Positions 32,950-41,492 of a stretch of DNA of 64,000 nt are shown in pieces. Position numbers and translations under genes: made by a program. Under the pieces are notes generated by a model. It had not been told where the DNA came from, did no database searches, and saw only the letters and a list, made by a program, of their open reading frames with translations. Source of the stretch: Nocardia albiluteola. Its GTDB lineage: Bacteria > Actinomycetota > Actinomycetes > Mycobacteriales > Mycobacteriaceae. The stretch's first letter is position 1. Each line of letters begins with the position of its first letter. The stretch is taken from NCBI RefSeq assembly GCF_018860155.1, contig NZ_JAHKNI010000008.1, forward strand, positions 248,001 to 312,000, written 5' to 3'.

Positions 32950-33540
32950 ATGCCACGAAGCGGAGCAGAGGTGCGTCGCCGCCTGCAACAGGCGGCTCTG
33001 GAGCTGTACCGGGAACGCGGGTTCGAACAGACCACAGCAGCGGAGATCGCCGCCCGAGCCGGGGTCAACGAGCGCACCTTCTTCCGGCACTTCCCCGACA
33101 AGCGCGAGGTGCTCTTCGACGGCGAAGCCGACTTACGCACCGCGCTGATGCAGTCGATTGCCGAAGCACCTCAGGAACTGGGCCCGTTCGAGGCACTGCT
33201 GTGCGCGTTCCGGAAATCCGCTCGGAATCTGGAACGCAACCGCCCGTCGTCCGATCCACGATGGAAAGTCATCGCGGTTACCCCGGCACTGCGCGAACGC
33301 GAACTGTCCAAGCATGCATGGCTCACCGATGCCGTGGCGGAGGCGCTGCGACAACGTGGCATCGATGCCGGTCCGGCCGACCTGGCCGCCCGGACCGGCT
33401 GGGCCGCCTATCAACACGCGGTCCACGCCTGGATCGATGACGCCTCAGACACTCTGGACGCGCGTCTCTCCCGGGCCTTCTACGACCTGCGCACCCTCTC
33501 TGCGGCCGCCGCACCGATACAGGCAGGCTCCGAACACTGA
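32950..33540 (+). CDS. TetR/AcrR-family regulator
   Basis: A 196-residue TetR protein: HTH at 8-55 (TTAAEIAARAGVNERTFFRHF) and a C-terminal domain of the MftR-like/TetR_C type (DPRWKVIAVTPALRERELSK). ATG 32950 follows GGAG. It is divergent from the epimerase and almost certainly binds the three repeats between them. The ligand is unknown. Confidence 0.9.
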   Translation: MPRSGAEVRRRLQQAALELYRERGFEQTTAAEIAARAGVNERTFFRHFPDKREVLFDGEADLRTALMQSIAEAPQELGPFEALLCAFRKSARNLERNRPSSDPRWKVIAVTPALRERELSKHAWLTDAVAEALRQRGIDAGPADLAARTGWAAYQHAVHAWIDDASDTLDARLSRAFYDLRTLSAAAAPIQAGSEH

Positions 33541-33651
33541 CAGGGCCCCATCCGCGGTCACCGAACGTCACAGGTCGCCTTCCATCACGTGCGGCCAACC
33601 ACGCCCTCGCGCAGCACGCTTCGAGGAAGACTGCCCCAACCGGCTGAAGCC

Positions 33652-34827
33652 TTACCCGTCCGGGCAACTGCGGGCGAGCGTGGTGGCTGCTGCGATTCGG
33701 CTCAGGACAGTTTCGCTTCGGGGGGCGAAGGCGGGCAACTTCTCGAGGCTGCTCCGGACGGCGTCGGTGCCGTACTCGAACATCTGCCGCTCGTAATCGC
33801 CGACCGCGCTGTGCAGGTCCCGGCGGCCTGCGTCGGCCTCGATCAGGCAGCGGCGCAGCAGGTCGGCATCGCGCAGCGCGGTGTTCGCGCCGTTGCCGCC
33901 GGTCGGGGAGGTGGCGTGGATCGCGTCGCCGAGCAGCGTGACCGGGCCGGACGCCCAGAGCTCACAGGGCTCGACCACCCGGATCGACAGCAGCGTGCTG
34001 TTGTCCGGGTCGGCCTGTTCGATAAGCGCGCGCAGTTGCGGGTGCCAACCTTGCATCCTGGACAACACGGCGTCCTGCGCGCTCAGGTCTTCCAGCGAGC
34101 CGTTCGGCGGCAGGATCATGGCCCAGCGCACGTAGTCGCCGATGTCGGGCAGCGTGACTTCGGGGGCCAGTTGCTCGGCGGCCTGCTTGGGCGGGGTACG
34201 GAAACGCATCGCGCCCAGCAGCAGGCTGACGCCCGCACCCGCAATCTTCGAGCCGTATGCCTTGGACAGGCCGGCGAACTCGTCGGTCAGCAGGGTGCGG
34301 CCGATGACGAACCGGACGCCGGTGTCGGTCGGGGTGGTCTGCGGCGACAGCACCCCGCGGACCGCGGAGGTGATGCCGTCCGCGCCGACGAGCAGGTCGG
34401 CGGTGACCGGGTCGCGGCGGGCGAACTCGGCTCGGACTGTGCCGCCGGCCAGGACTTCGTAGCCGGTGAGTGCGGCGTCGGTGTGCACGGTGAGGCCGGT
34501 CAGCAGCAGGTGTCGTAGCACTTGGCGGTCGACGACGATGCCGGTCCGGCTCGCGCCGAGCCTGCCGATCTCGTTCAACTGCGGGTCCAGGATCAGCTGC
34601 TCGGCGGAGGCGTCCATCACGATCTCGTCCAGCAGCGGGTGCCAGCGTGACGGCAGGCAGTCGCGCACCGCCTGAAAACCGATGGGGTTCAGCACGAGCC
34701 GATAGCCCTGGAACCGCGCGAGAATCCCCGGGTCGCGTTCGAACACCTCGGCCTCGATCCCGGCACCACGCAGGCCCTGCGCGAGCGCCAAACCTCCCAG
34801 ACCGGCTCCGGCAACGGCAACTCGCAT
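33652..34827 (-). CDS. FAD-dependent monooxygenase (PHBH-type)
   Basis: A 391-residue class A flavoprotein monooxygenase: GAGLGGLALAQGL (FAD-binding GxGxxG), the DG motif region (LVGADGITSAVR) and GDAIHATSPTGGNGANTALRDA (second flavin motif). It hydroxylates aromatic or polyketide-like compounds with NAD(P)H and O2; related enzymes inactivate tetracyclines and rifamycins. Start is ATG 34827 (GGGGAGCGG upstream). It is divergent from and overlaps the control region of a TetR gene, so it may be an inducible detoxification enzyme (inference). Confidence 0.9.
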   Translation of the reverse strand: MRVAVAGAGLGGLALAQGLRGAGIEAEVFERDPGILARFQGYRLVLNPIGFQAVRDCLPSRWHPLLDEIVMDASAEQLILDPQLNEIGRLGASRTGIVVDRQVLRHLLLTGLTVHTDAALTGYEVLAGGTVRAEFARRDPVTADLLVGADGITSAVRGVLSPQTTPTDTGVRFVIGRTLLTDEFAGLSKAYGSKIAGAGVSLLLGAMRFRTPPKQAAEQLAPEVTLPDIGDYVRWAMILPPNGSLEDLSAQDAVLSRMQGWHPQLRALIEQADPDNSTLLSIRVVEPCELWASGPVTLLGDAIHATSPTGGNGANTALRDADLLRRCLIEADAGRRDLHSAVGDYERQMFEYGTDAVRSSLEKLPAFAPRSETVLSRIAAATTLARSCPDG

Positions 34828-34883
34828 CGCACACCGCTCCCCGCCAACACCGCGCCGCCCGCCACGCCCAGCCCGCAGCGGGG

Positions 34884-35552
34884 GTCGCCGCGCCGGCACC
34901 ACGCAAGCAGCCGATCACCGTCGAGCGGATCACCGACGCCGCCTTGGAAGTCGTCGCCGCCGAGGGATACGACGCCTTGACCGTCCGCCGGGTCGCCGCC
35001 GTGCTCGGCACCGGGCCGTCGTCGCTGTACGCACACATCGTCAACAAGGACGATCTCGACGATCTGCTGATCGGCAGACTCTACGCAGAGGTCACGCTCC
35101 CCGAACCGGACCCGGCTGCCTGGCGCGAGCAGCTACGCGGGGTGTACACGCAGATCCGCGACCAGTACCTGAAATACCCCGGCGTCTCGCGGGCCGCGCT
35201 GGCCACGGTGCCGACCAATCTCGAGACACTGCGCGTCGGCGAAGGCATCCTGGCGATCCTGCTCGCGGGTGGCATCGAACCCAGGACGGCCGGATGGGCA
35301 CGCGACGCGCTGTCCCTCTACGTCAGCGCCTATGCGCTCGAACAGTCGCTGGTTCAGCAGCGGCGCCGGCACCAGGATCAGGAATGGGTGCTCGGCCACG
35401 AGGAGTTGCTGGCCCGCTTCTCCGCCCTGCCCGCCGAGAAATTCCCGCTGACTCGACGCCATGCCGCCGAGCTGATCACCGGCACCGGACCCGACCGCTT
35501 CGAGTTCACCCTCGGCCTGCTCATGAACAATCTGCGGTCCGCATCCGATTGA
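34884..35552 (+). CDS. TetR-family regulator with no clear start codon
   Basis: A TetR protein: HTH from TVERITDAALEVVAAEGYDA through VLGTGPSSLYAHIVNKDDL, then a TetR_C_1-like domain that ends LGLLMNNLRSASD. No ATG, GTG or TTG stands in frame in the stretch before the HTH; the nearest in-frame start is far upstream inside the divergent monooxygenase. The coordinate given (a GTC codon) is only a marker for where the family's N-terminus should be. Either a non-standard start is used, or a 5' mutation has damaged the gene. It probably controls the monooxygenase. Confidence 0.75.
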   Translation, partial: VAAPAPRKQPITVERITDAALEVVAAEGYDALTVRRVAAVLGTGPSSLYAHIVNKDDLDDLLIGRLYAEVTLPEPDPAAWREQLRGVYTQIRDQYLKYPGVSRAALATVPTNLETLRVGEGILAILLAGGIEPRTAGWARDALSLYVSAYALEQSLVQQRRRHQDQEWVLGHEELLARFSALPAEKFPLTRRHAAELITGTGPDRFEFTLGLLMNNLRSASD

Positions 35553-35735
35553 CCGACCGCGCGCATCGGCCACAAGGGATTCCGGTAGTAATCGCCGAAA
35601 ATCCAACGATGTTCGGGATGTGCCCTGGTAGAAAGTGTTTCGCCGGTTCGGCGTGCAGGGTGGGTGGTTGGTGCTTGACTTGTCTGCCGATGAGGTTGGT
35701 CGGGGTGCGGGAGGGCTGGGTTCGTGGCAACGCGG

Positions 35736-36085
35736 GTGTAGTGTGCGCCTGGGCCCGGCAGTGATTCTGTGCAGTCTGCCGCGGCTGGGGAGCAGTCGAA
35801 TGTGGATGCGGCGCAGCTTCGTTCGCACGGCACGCGCAGCGAGCATGTGCGCCTGGCGGCCCAGTACCTGGGTTGGCGGCCGACCGCGGCGATCGAGTTG
35901 AAAGAGCTCGACGAGTTTCTCCTGGCGCGGGCGATGGAGCACGATTCGCCGACGCTGTTGTTCCGACTGGTGTGTGAGTACCCGATCTCGGCGCGGGTGA
36001 TCCGGCCGGGTCCGGTCCCGCTCGTGGAGCGGGTTGCGCACGCTCGCAACCAGGCTCAGGCCGAGACGTACGACGGGCTGGCGAC
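35736..36085 (+). pseudogene. Tn3-family transposase relic, N-terminal (DUF4158-like) domain
   Basis: In one frame CSVRLGPAVILCSLPRLG, then, after a frame change, AAQLRSHGTRSEHVRLAAQY, LGWRPTAAIELKELDEFLLA, RAMEHDSPTLLFRLVCEYPI and SARVIRPGPV. This matches the N-terminal domain of actinobacterial Tn3-family transposases. The catalytic part is absent here, while the relics at 5.2, 7.4 and 10.2 kb contain only C-terminal parts. Confidence 0.8.
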
Positions 36086-36173
36086 TATTACGGGCCGGCG
36101 ACACGCTCTTGCGCCCCTTCGAAGACACCGCGCCGCCTGCTGCCGGTGGCCCGGCGGCCACCGGCAGCAGGCA

Positions 36174-37391
36174 TCAGTCGGCCCACAAACGGGTGTCGTT
36201 GGCCTGGATCAGTGCTCGGATACAGGCGATGGCGTCACCGGCAGCGAGGGCGGGAAGACGACGACCGTCTCGCAGCCGTATCGCCACATCTCCGTTGGAG
36301 GCTTCAGCCGGCCCGACGATGAACTGGTATGGCGCCAGGCGGGTTTCACGCACCCGTGCCCCCAGGTTTCCTGCCTCGGCGGGCACCACCTGCGCACGCA
36401 GACCCGCGCTCAGACAATGATCGCGGAGCTGGGCAGCGTCCGACTCCTGGGCGTCGGATACCGGCAGTACCACGACCTGAACAGGGGCCAGCCACGCAGG
36501 GAAGCCCCCGCCGTGAAGTTCGATGAGGTGCGCGACCACACGCTCGACGCTGCCGATGATACTGCGATGCACCATGACCGGCCGATGCTTGCCCCCGTCG
36601 GCGCCGATGTAGTGCAGATCGAACTGCTCGGGTTGATGGAAATCGACCTGCACGGTGGACAGGGTCGATTCGCGCCCGGCATGGTCGCTGACCTGGATGT
36701 CGATTTTCGGGCCGTAGAATGCGGCTTCGCCCTCGGCGGCCTCATAGGGCACGCCGGACCGGTCGAGCACCTCGCTGAGAATCTTGGTTGCACGCTGCCA
36801 CATCTCCGGCGCCGCAACGTATTTGCCGCTCGCGCCGGGAAGTGAAAGCCGGTAGCGAGCGTTGGTGATTCCCATGGCTTGGTATGCGGACCCGATCAGT
36901 GCGAGCGCCGCGGTGGCCTCGTCGGCGACCTGCTCGAGGGTGCAAAAAATATGTGCATCGTTCAGTTGGATGCATCTCACGCGGGTCAAGCCGCCGAGCA
37001 CACCGGACAGTTCCGAGCGGTACATCGCGCCGAGTTCGGCCATGCGCAGAGGCAATTCACGGTAGCTGTGGGAGCGGGACCGGTACATCACCGCGTGATG
37101 TGGGCACACGCTGGGCCGTAGCACCACTTGCTCACCACCGACGTCCATCGGCGGGTACATGTCGTCGTTGTAGTGCGCCCAGTGGCCAGAGATTTCGTAG
37201 AGCTCTCGCTTGCCGAGCACAGGAGAGTACACGTGCTGGTAGCCCGCTCGCCGTTCGGCGGTGCGTATGTATTCCTCGAGACTATGGCGCACGATCGCGC
37301 CATCGGGCAGCCAGTACGGTAGTCCGGCCCCGATCAATGGATCGGTGTCGAACAGGCTGAGTTCCCGGCCCAGTTTCCGGTGGTCGTGCAC
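36174..37391 (-). CDS. thrS: Minimal threonyl-tRNA synthetase (no editing domain)
   Basis: A 405-residue class II synthetase: catalytic core plus anticodon-binding domain (from about residue 300, APVQVVVLPVSDAQESDAAQ). All three zinc ligands of ThrRS are visible: Cys in PSVCPHH, His in NDAHIFCT, His in PVMVHRS. The N-terminal TGS and editing domains of normal bacterial ThrRS (about 640 residues) are missing. It could charge tRNA-Thr but could not clear Ser-tRNA-Thr. A second ThrRS of this kind may be a drug-resistant copy (as with borrelidin-type inhibitors) or a stress back-up; both are inferences. GTG start at 37391 with AAGGAAG upstream. A Thr-rich leader peptide and hairpin precede it. 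Confidence 0.88.
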   Translation of the reverse strand: MHDHRKLGRELSLFDTDPLIGAGLPYWLPDGAIVRHSLEEYIRTAERRAGYQHVYSPVLGKRELYEISGHWAHYNDDMYPPMDVGGEQVVLRPSVCPHHAVMYRSRSHSYRELPLRMAELGAMYRSELSGVLGGLTRVRCIQLNDAHIFCTLEQVADEATAALALIGSAYQAMGITNARYRLSLPGASGKYVAAPEMWQRATKILSEVLDRSGVPYEAAEGEAAFYGPKIDIQVSDHAGRESTLSTVQVDFHQPEQFDLHYIGADGGKHRPVMVHRSIIGSVERVVAHLIELHGGGFPAWLAPVQVVVLPVSDAQESDAAQLRDHCLSAGLRAQVVPAEAGNLGARVRETRLAPYQFIVGPAEASNGDVAIRLRDGRRLPALAAGDAIACIRALIQANDTRLWAD

Positions 37392-37431
37392 GTGAGTCTT
37401 CCTTCCAGTCGAAGGCGGATGACCACACGCG

Positions 37432-37459
37432 AAAGCCCCGGGCATCCGCCCGGGGCTTT
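37432..37459 (-). terminator. Attenuator hairpin before thrS
   Basis: Perfect 12-bp stem AAAGCCCCGGGC (37432-37443) against 37448-37459 with a four-nt loop; on the minus strand it ends CTTTCG. It lies 13 nt after the leader-peptide stop and 40 nt before the synthetase start, the position of a transcription attenuator. A smaller competing hairpin (CGCCGG/CCGGCG, 37479-37498) lies inside the leader ORF. Confidence 0.75.
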
Positions 37460-37472
37460 GATCAGAACAGAG

Positions 37473-37547
37473 TCAGCGCGCCGGGACGTCGTCCGGCGTC
37501 GTAGTGAAGTAAGCGCGCTGCACGCCCAGCACGCTACCTCGCAACAT
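37473..37547 (-). CDS. Thr-rich leader peptide of the thrS attenuator
   Basis: ATG at 37545-37547, 24 codons, TGA at 37473-37475. The peptide contains TTT encoded by ACT ACG ACG (context RAYFTTTPDD). Three Thr codons in a row right before a terminator and a threonyl-tRNA synthetase is what ribosome-mediated attenuation predicts: stalling when charged tRNA-Thr is scarce would prevent the terminator. No good ribosome site is seen, so it may be leaderless. Confidence 0.7.
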   Translation of the reverse strand: MLRGSVLGVQRAYFTTTPDDVPAR

Positions 37548-37756
37548 CCCACAGCACAATGACAGAGCCAAACTACGGAGCCACCTCATCGCCGAACCTG
37601 ACCGCGGATACACATGCGGTCGCCAGGCACGGTCGGCAACCGAGAGGAAAGATCGAGGACACGCGGCTCTTGCGCCGCCCAACGTAAGTTTTGCGAGATG
37701 GTCGAGTGTGCTACTCAAAATTGGGATCTCATCGACAGCACACGAGGATGTAGATC

Positions 37757-38836
37757 GTGCACGAGCATAACCAAACCGAGGCGTACATGGCCGAGGACCG
37801 CGTGACCATGACCGAGGCGGCACGCGTCTTTCTGGACAGCTGGTTGGCCACCATGGGAAGTGCGCTGGAGCAGTGGCGCCGTCGCTACCTGCCCGCAGAC
37901 TTTCCTTTCGACTTCACACTCGACTCCCTGGACGCGCTGGAACCGATCGTGCTCGCGCGCTACCCAGACCAGGCCGCCATCGGCATCGAGGACAACGCGG
38001 AGTTCACCACCGGCACGGTGCGATACATCGGCGAAGTCCTGTTACGTGCCGCGCCGGCCCGATGGGGTTATCAGGATCGTGAAGGTGACGACCTCAACCC
38101 CTACAACCGCACCGCGGTCATCCGCTCCAACACCCCGACGGAGTTCAGGACAGGTGTGATCCCGGAATTCTTTCTGCGCCAGCTGGTCCGAGATCGAGAA
38201 CGGGGCACCCTGCAGAAATCCGCCATCCCGCTGCTGGACGCCTGCGAGCAAGCCGGGAGTGTGGAGGTGTCCGACGACCCGTGTGGACCAGGAGACAGGG
38301 TCCCCTACTGGTGTGAATTCTTCACACCCGACGAGTACCGCAGGTTCGCCAGCGCGGTGGACTCCGCTTTGAGTTGCTTCGGCGCCGACGGTCAGGACAT
38401 CTACGCCGGCCATGTCGCCTTGGCTGTGGGCCATCCGGATCCCGAAATGCATGATTTCGGCATCGCCGCACTGGCCAACCAGTGCCGGGCAAGCGATATC
38501 GACGACTGGTCGACTCTCTGCTTCTCCACGATTGGCGGGTTCTCCACGGAGCAGCCACAACGCGACTGGCTCACCCAAGCCTCTTTCACCCAAGTCGAGG
38601 ACCTGCTGGAGCCATGGCTCGCCGCTGAGCCCGAGTTGTCATTCGACGCCGAACCCGACGATCCCGATCAACCCTTCTCGACCCGGCTCGAAGATGGCAG
38701 CTATCTCCACTTTCTCGCCAAGGTCCCGGAACTGGACGAAATTCCGGAGATCACGACGTTCGTTCCCAACTCAGCTGTACGAGCATGGGACATGCCTGTG
38801 GAAAGGCTCGTGCAGTGGGGGATTCAACACATCTGA
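37757..38836 (+). CDS. Unknown protein of 359 residues
   Basis: Not recognised. Acidic, soluble, no signal peptide or membrane segment; Trp/Phe-rich N-terminal part (SWLATMGSALEQWRRRYLP) and several Cys. The GTG start at 37757 and ATG at 37787 are both possible; the ATG has a GAGG box at a better distance. Codon use is that of a real high-GC gene. It is divergent from the minimal thrS with its leader (210 nt gap). Shared control with thrS is possible but nothing shows it. Confidence 0.7.
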   Translation: MHEHNQTEAYMAEDRVTMTEAARVFLDSWLATMGSALEQWRRRYLPADFPFDFTLDSLDALEPIVLARYPDQAAIGIEDNAEFTTGTVRYIGEVLLRAAPARWGYQDREGDDLNPYNRTAVIRSNTPTEFRTGVIPEFFLRQLVRDRERGTLQKSAIPLLDACEQAGSVEVSDDPCGPGDRVPYWCEFFTPDEYRRFASAVDSALSCFGADGQDIYAGHVALAVGHPDPEMHDFGIAALANQCRASDIDDWSTLCFSTIGGFSTEQPQRDWLTQASFTQVEDLLEPWLAAEPELSFDAEPDDPDQPFSTRLEDGSYLHFLAKVPELDEIPEITTFVPNSAVRAWDMPVERLVQWGIQHI

Positions 38837-38920
38837 GCCGAGCCGGACACACGCATATTGCTGATGCCGCGTTAAGCAACGTTTCGATAGGTAACCGGAT
38901 CGCCGAATATCGGCGCCGAT

Positions 38921-39304
38921 TGCGGCGTCGCGTTCGACGCGTCTCCCCGGGAGTGTGCCGATCTCGGCCGGGAGTTGGCTGGGCGGGCGGATCGGGTCGC
39001 CATGCTGGTACTCGGTGAGGGATCGGCGGTACGTGGCGTGACCACTCGCCCACATCCGGAGTCGCGAGCGGGATATCACGACCGGGAGGTGGCGCGGGCG
39101 TTGAGCGAGGCGAACACTGAATGGCTGGCCGGGTTGCGGCCGCAGGCGTCGCGGCCGGTGAACGCGACCGGCCGGGCAGCGTGGCAGGTACTCGCCGGCG
39201 CGGCTGGCGGGCAGCGGTTCCGTAGCGAAATGCTGCACCGCCCCGGATCCGGCGAGGTGGGGTACTTCGTGGTGAAATGGCTGCGCGACACCATGATTCG
39301 ATGA
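38921..39304 (+). pseudogene. Relic of a class III extradiol dioxygenase-like protein
   Basis: About 127 residues with the C-terminal features of the actinobacterial LigB-like family: AGRADRVAMLVLGEGSAVRG, ARALSEANTEWLAGL, GRAAWQVLAGAA and VGYFVVKW. The N-terminal half with the metal ligands is absent and no start codon fits. A truncated copy of a gene that normally sits elsewhere in the chromosome. Confidence 0.6.
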
Positions 39305-39427
39305 CCGGTAGCCGGGGCCGGCCATGCACGGTGGGTTCGGCGACAGCATCAGCCACCCCGCGCGAGTGACCCACTGACATTTCATATAACCAGACACCAC
39401 TGCCATTTCAGTGACGAGGCATACGAA

Positions 39428-39471
39428 TTGATCAGGTAGTCACGGCGTTTTGATCAGGTAGTCACGGCGTT
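39428..39471. repeat. Tandem 22-bp direct repeat
   Basis: Two exact, adjoining copies (39428-39449, 39450-39471) starting TTGATCAGGTAGTCACGG. Read on the minus strand it duplicates the last codons and stop of the ORF at 39454. Looks like a recent duplication by slippage or a target-site scar. Confidence 0.8.
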
Positions 39472-39798
39472 CAGTCGGTCGCGGTAGATCCGGAATGCCT
39501 TGCGGCCGGCAGCCGAAGCGCTTTCGCTGACTGTTTCCGCGGCGACCAGCAGCGCCCGATGAACGTGCGGTGGTGCGGTGACGTGCAGGCTGTAGCCCTG
39601 GCCGCGTCGTATTTGCCGGCCTTGTTGCAGGGCTCGGCGTTCGAGGTCACTACCCCCGTAGACGTTCCCGTGGCGCGATTCATGAGACGGCGCGAGCGGA
39701 GCACGACAGTCTGGCGGGCCAGACGAGGTCGAAGCCGGTTCGGTTTCGAGACTCGCGCCACACGACTCGCGGTCTGGCGTGCTTGCCTGAGCCGCCAC
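39454..39798 (-). CDS. Doubtful small ORF
   Basis: The C-terminal part (SLHVTAPPHVHRALLVAAET and ASAAGRKAFRIYRDRLNAVTT) resembles small helical hypothetical proteins of Nocardia. The first half looks like out-of-frame reading. The stop lies in the tandem repeat. Possibly the end of a decayed gene. Confidence 0.3.
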   Translation of the reverse strand: MAAQASTPDRESCGASLETEPASTSSGPPDCRAPLAPSHESRHGNVYGGSDLERRALQQGRQIRRGQGYSLHVTAPPHVHRALLVAAETVSESASAAGRKAFRIYRDRLNAVTT

Positions 39799-39862
39799 GG
39801 CCCGTGTTCACCTGGACCTGGCCGATGCCTGCATGTCGATCGCCCGGGTCGTTTCGGTTCCT

Positions 39863-39893
39863 ATCTCACGCGGACGACCTGGTGTGCGTCTTC
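39863..39893 (+). promoter_or_regulatory. ECF-type promoter-like element, copy 1 (alkB)
   Basis: ATCTCACG-N16-CGTCTTC, about 150 nt before the alkB start. Same halves and spacing as the copies at 41493, 41870 and 42600. Confidence 0.55.
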
Positions 39894-40042
39894 CTCGTGA
39901 GACCAGACCGGCGAACCGACACGGAGCAGGACCGATCCGATGACGAAGCCAGCCGCCATAGCGAGCCGCACGCAGCACCGACTCGACGAACACCGGTTCG
40001 GCGACCGATTCCGCCACGGCCGCACAGTACGAGGAAGCGCAG

Positions 40043-40764
40043 ATGTGCAACACCGACAACCACTCACGATCCGCAGCCGCAGTGAGAGCGGCGACGCCGG
40101 CGCTGTTCGCCCCGGAGTTCGGTGAACGAAGCCGGCGAGATCTCGCTCCCGGCGCCACCCTGATTCCCGACTGGCTCAGCCTGCAGCAACAAGCGTGGAT
40201 CGTCGGACAATTCCACGACTGGATCCGAGGACCGGTACCGATCCGCGCCGCCAAGGTCCGCGGCCACGAAATGTCGGTACGCACAGTCTGTTTGGGCTGG
40301 CACTGGCAGCCCTACAAGTACACCCGCGAAGCCGGTGACGTGAACGGCGCCCGCGTCCTCGGGTTCCCGGACTGGATGGTCCGCCTGGGACGATATGCGC
40401 TCCGTGAAGTCGGCTACGACGCAGCCACTGTGAACGCCTACACCCCGACACCGCCCTGGTGAACTACTACGCCGCGACAGCACGGCTGGGGATGCATCAG
40501 GACAAGGACGAATCCTGCCTCGCACCAGCGGTGTCGCTGTCGGTCGGCGACAACTGCACCTTTCGGTTCGGCAACACCGACACCCGCAGCAAGCCCTACA
40601 CCGACCTGCTGTTGACCTCGGGTGACCTGTTCGTCTTCGGCGGCCCCAGCAGGCTGGCCTACCACGGCGTCACGAAGATCCACGAGCACACCGCTCCCGA
40701 GGAGTGCGGTCTCGACCACGGCCGGATCAGCATCACGATGCGCATGACCGGACTCGAAGGATAG
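40043..40764 (+). pseudogene. alkB: AlkB-type alkylated-DNA dioxygenase, frameshifted
   Basis: A 2-oxoglutarate/Fe(II) DNA-repair dioxygenase split in two frames. Frame 1 runs from ATG 40043 (GAGGA seven nt upstream) to NAYTPTPPW and TGA; frame 2 continues ALVNYYAATARLGMHQDKDE, with the iron motif HQD, through RFGNT..KPYTDLLL.SGDLFVFGGPSRLAYHGV to the end. Restoring one C in the run CCCC at 40443-40446 gives the usual YTPDTALVNYY. So either a single-base deletion or a sequencing error. All catalytic residues survive in the second part. It would remove methyl groups from 1-methyladenine and 3-methylcytosine. Confidence 0.85.
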
Positions 40765-40768
40765 CCGA

Positions 40769-41386
40769 ATGGACAACGACCACAACAATATCGGCGATGG
40801 CGTCGTCATCGGTGACGATGGCCTCGCCCGGCCCGCATGGGCGGCCGGCGACTCGCTGCTGCGCGACTACTACGACACCGAGTGGGGCATGCCGGTCACC
40901 GACGAACACGGTGTGTACGAGCGGATCTGCCTCGAAGGGTTCCAGTCGGGTCTGTCGTGGGCGACGATTCTGCGCAAGCGCCCCGCCTTCCGGGCCACGT
41001 TCGCCGACTTCGACCCCGACACCGTCGCCAGCTACACCGACACCGATGTCGAACGGCTCATGGCCGATACGGCGATCGTGCGGAACCGCCGGAAGATCAT
41101 CGCGACCATCACCAACGCCCGCGCCACCGTCGAGCTGCGTGACGGGATCGGTGTGGCCGAGCTGGTGTGGTCGTTTCAGCCCGACCACACGCCGAGGCCG
41201 CGGACCTTCGCCGAGATCCCCACTACCTCCGCCGAGTCGATCGCTCTGTCTAAGGAGCTGCGGCGCCGCGGATTCGCCTTCGTCGGGCCGACCACGATGT
41301 ATGCGCTCATGGAAGCGATCGGCATCCTCGACACCCACCTCCTGGATTCTCACCGACGAGGCAGCTCCGGTATTTGGCCCGCATGA
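40769..41386 (+). CDS. tag: DNA-3-methyladenine glycosylase I
   Basis: A 205-residue Tag-family base-excision glycosylase that removes 3-methyladenine. YYDTEWGMPV, FERI-like YERICLEGFQSGLSWATILRKR, and the catalytic-pocket Glu and Trp are present. The zinc-snap Cys/His residues of E. coli Tag are missing at both ends (RPAWAAGD at the front, LDSHRRG at the back), a variation also seen in other actinobacterial Tags. It starts five nt after alkB, so the two share a transcript. Confidence 0.92.
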   Translation: MDNDHNNIGDGVVIGDDGLARPAWAAGDSLLRDYYDTEWGMPVTDEHGVYERICLEGFQSGLSWATILRKRPAFRATFADFDPDTVASYTDTDVERLMADTAIVRNRRKIIATITNARATVELRDGIGVAELVWSFQPDHTPRPRTFAEIPTTSAESIALSKELRRRGFAFVGPTTMYALMEAIGILDTHLLDSHRRGSSGIWPA

Positions 41387-41492
41387 ATCCGGACCGCGCC
41401 CGGTTTCTGCAGTCGGGCGCTCGCGGATCATGCAACGGCAGTGGCAGACCCAGGCGCAGCGCCGCGCCACCTGCTGCGCGACCGGTGGTGGG

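Larger units (their letters stand above)
39305..40042. other. Mostly non-coding stretch before the alkylation-repair island
   Basis: Contains the tandem repeat at 39428-39471, one doubtful minus-strand ORF, and the first copy of the bipartite promoter-like element at 39863-39893. Nothing else was recognised. Confidence 0.45.

Noticed and set aside
37391..37560. T-box riboswitch before thrS
   Set aside because: No T-box sequence or specifier stem seen; the Thr-rich peptide and hairpin explain the region better.
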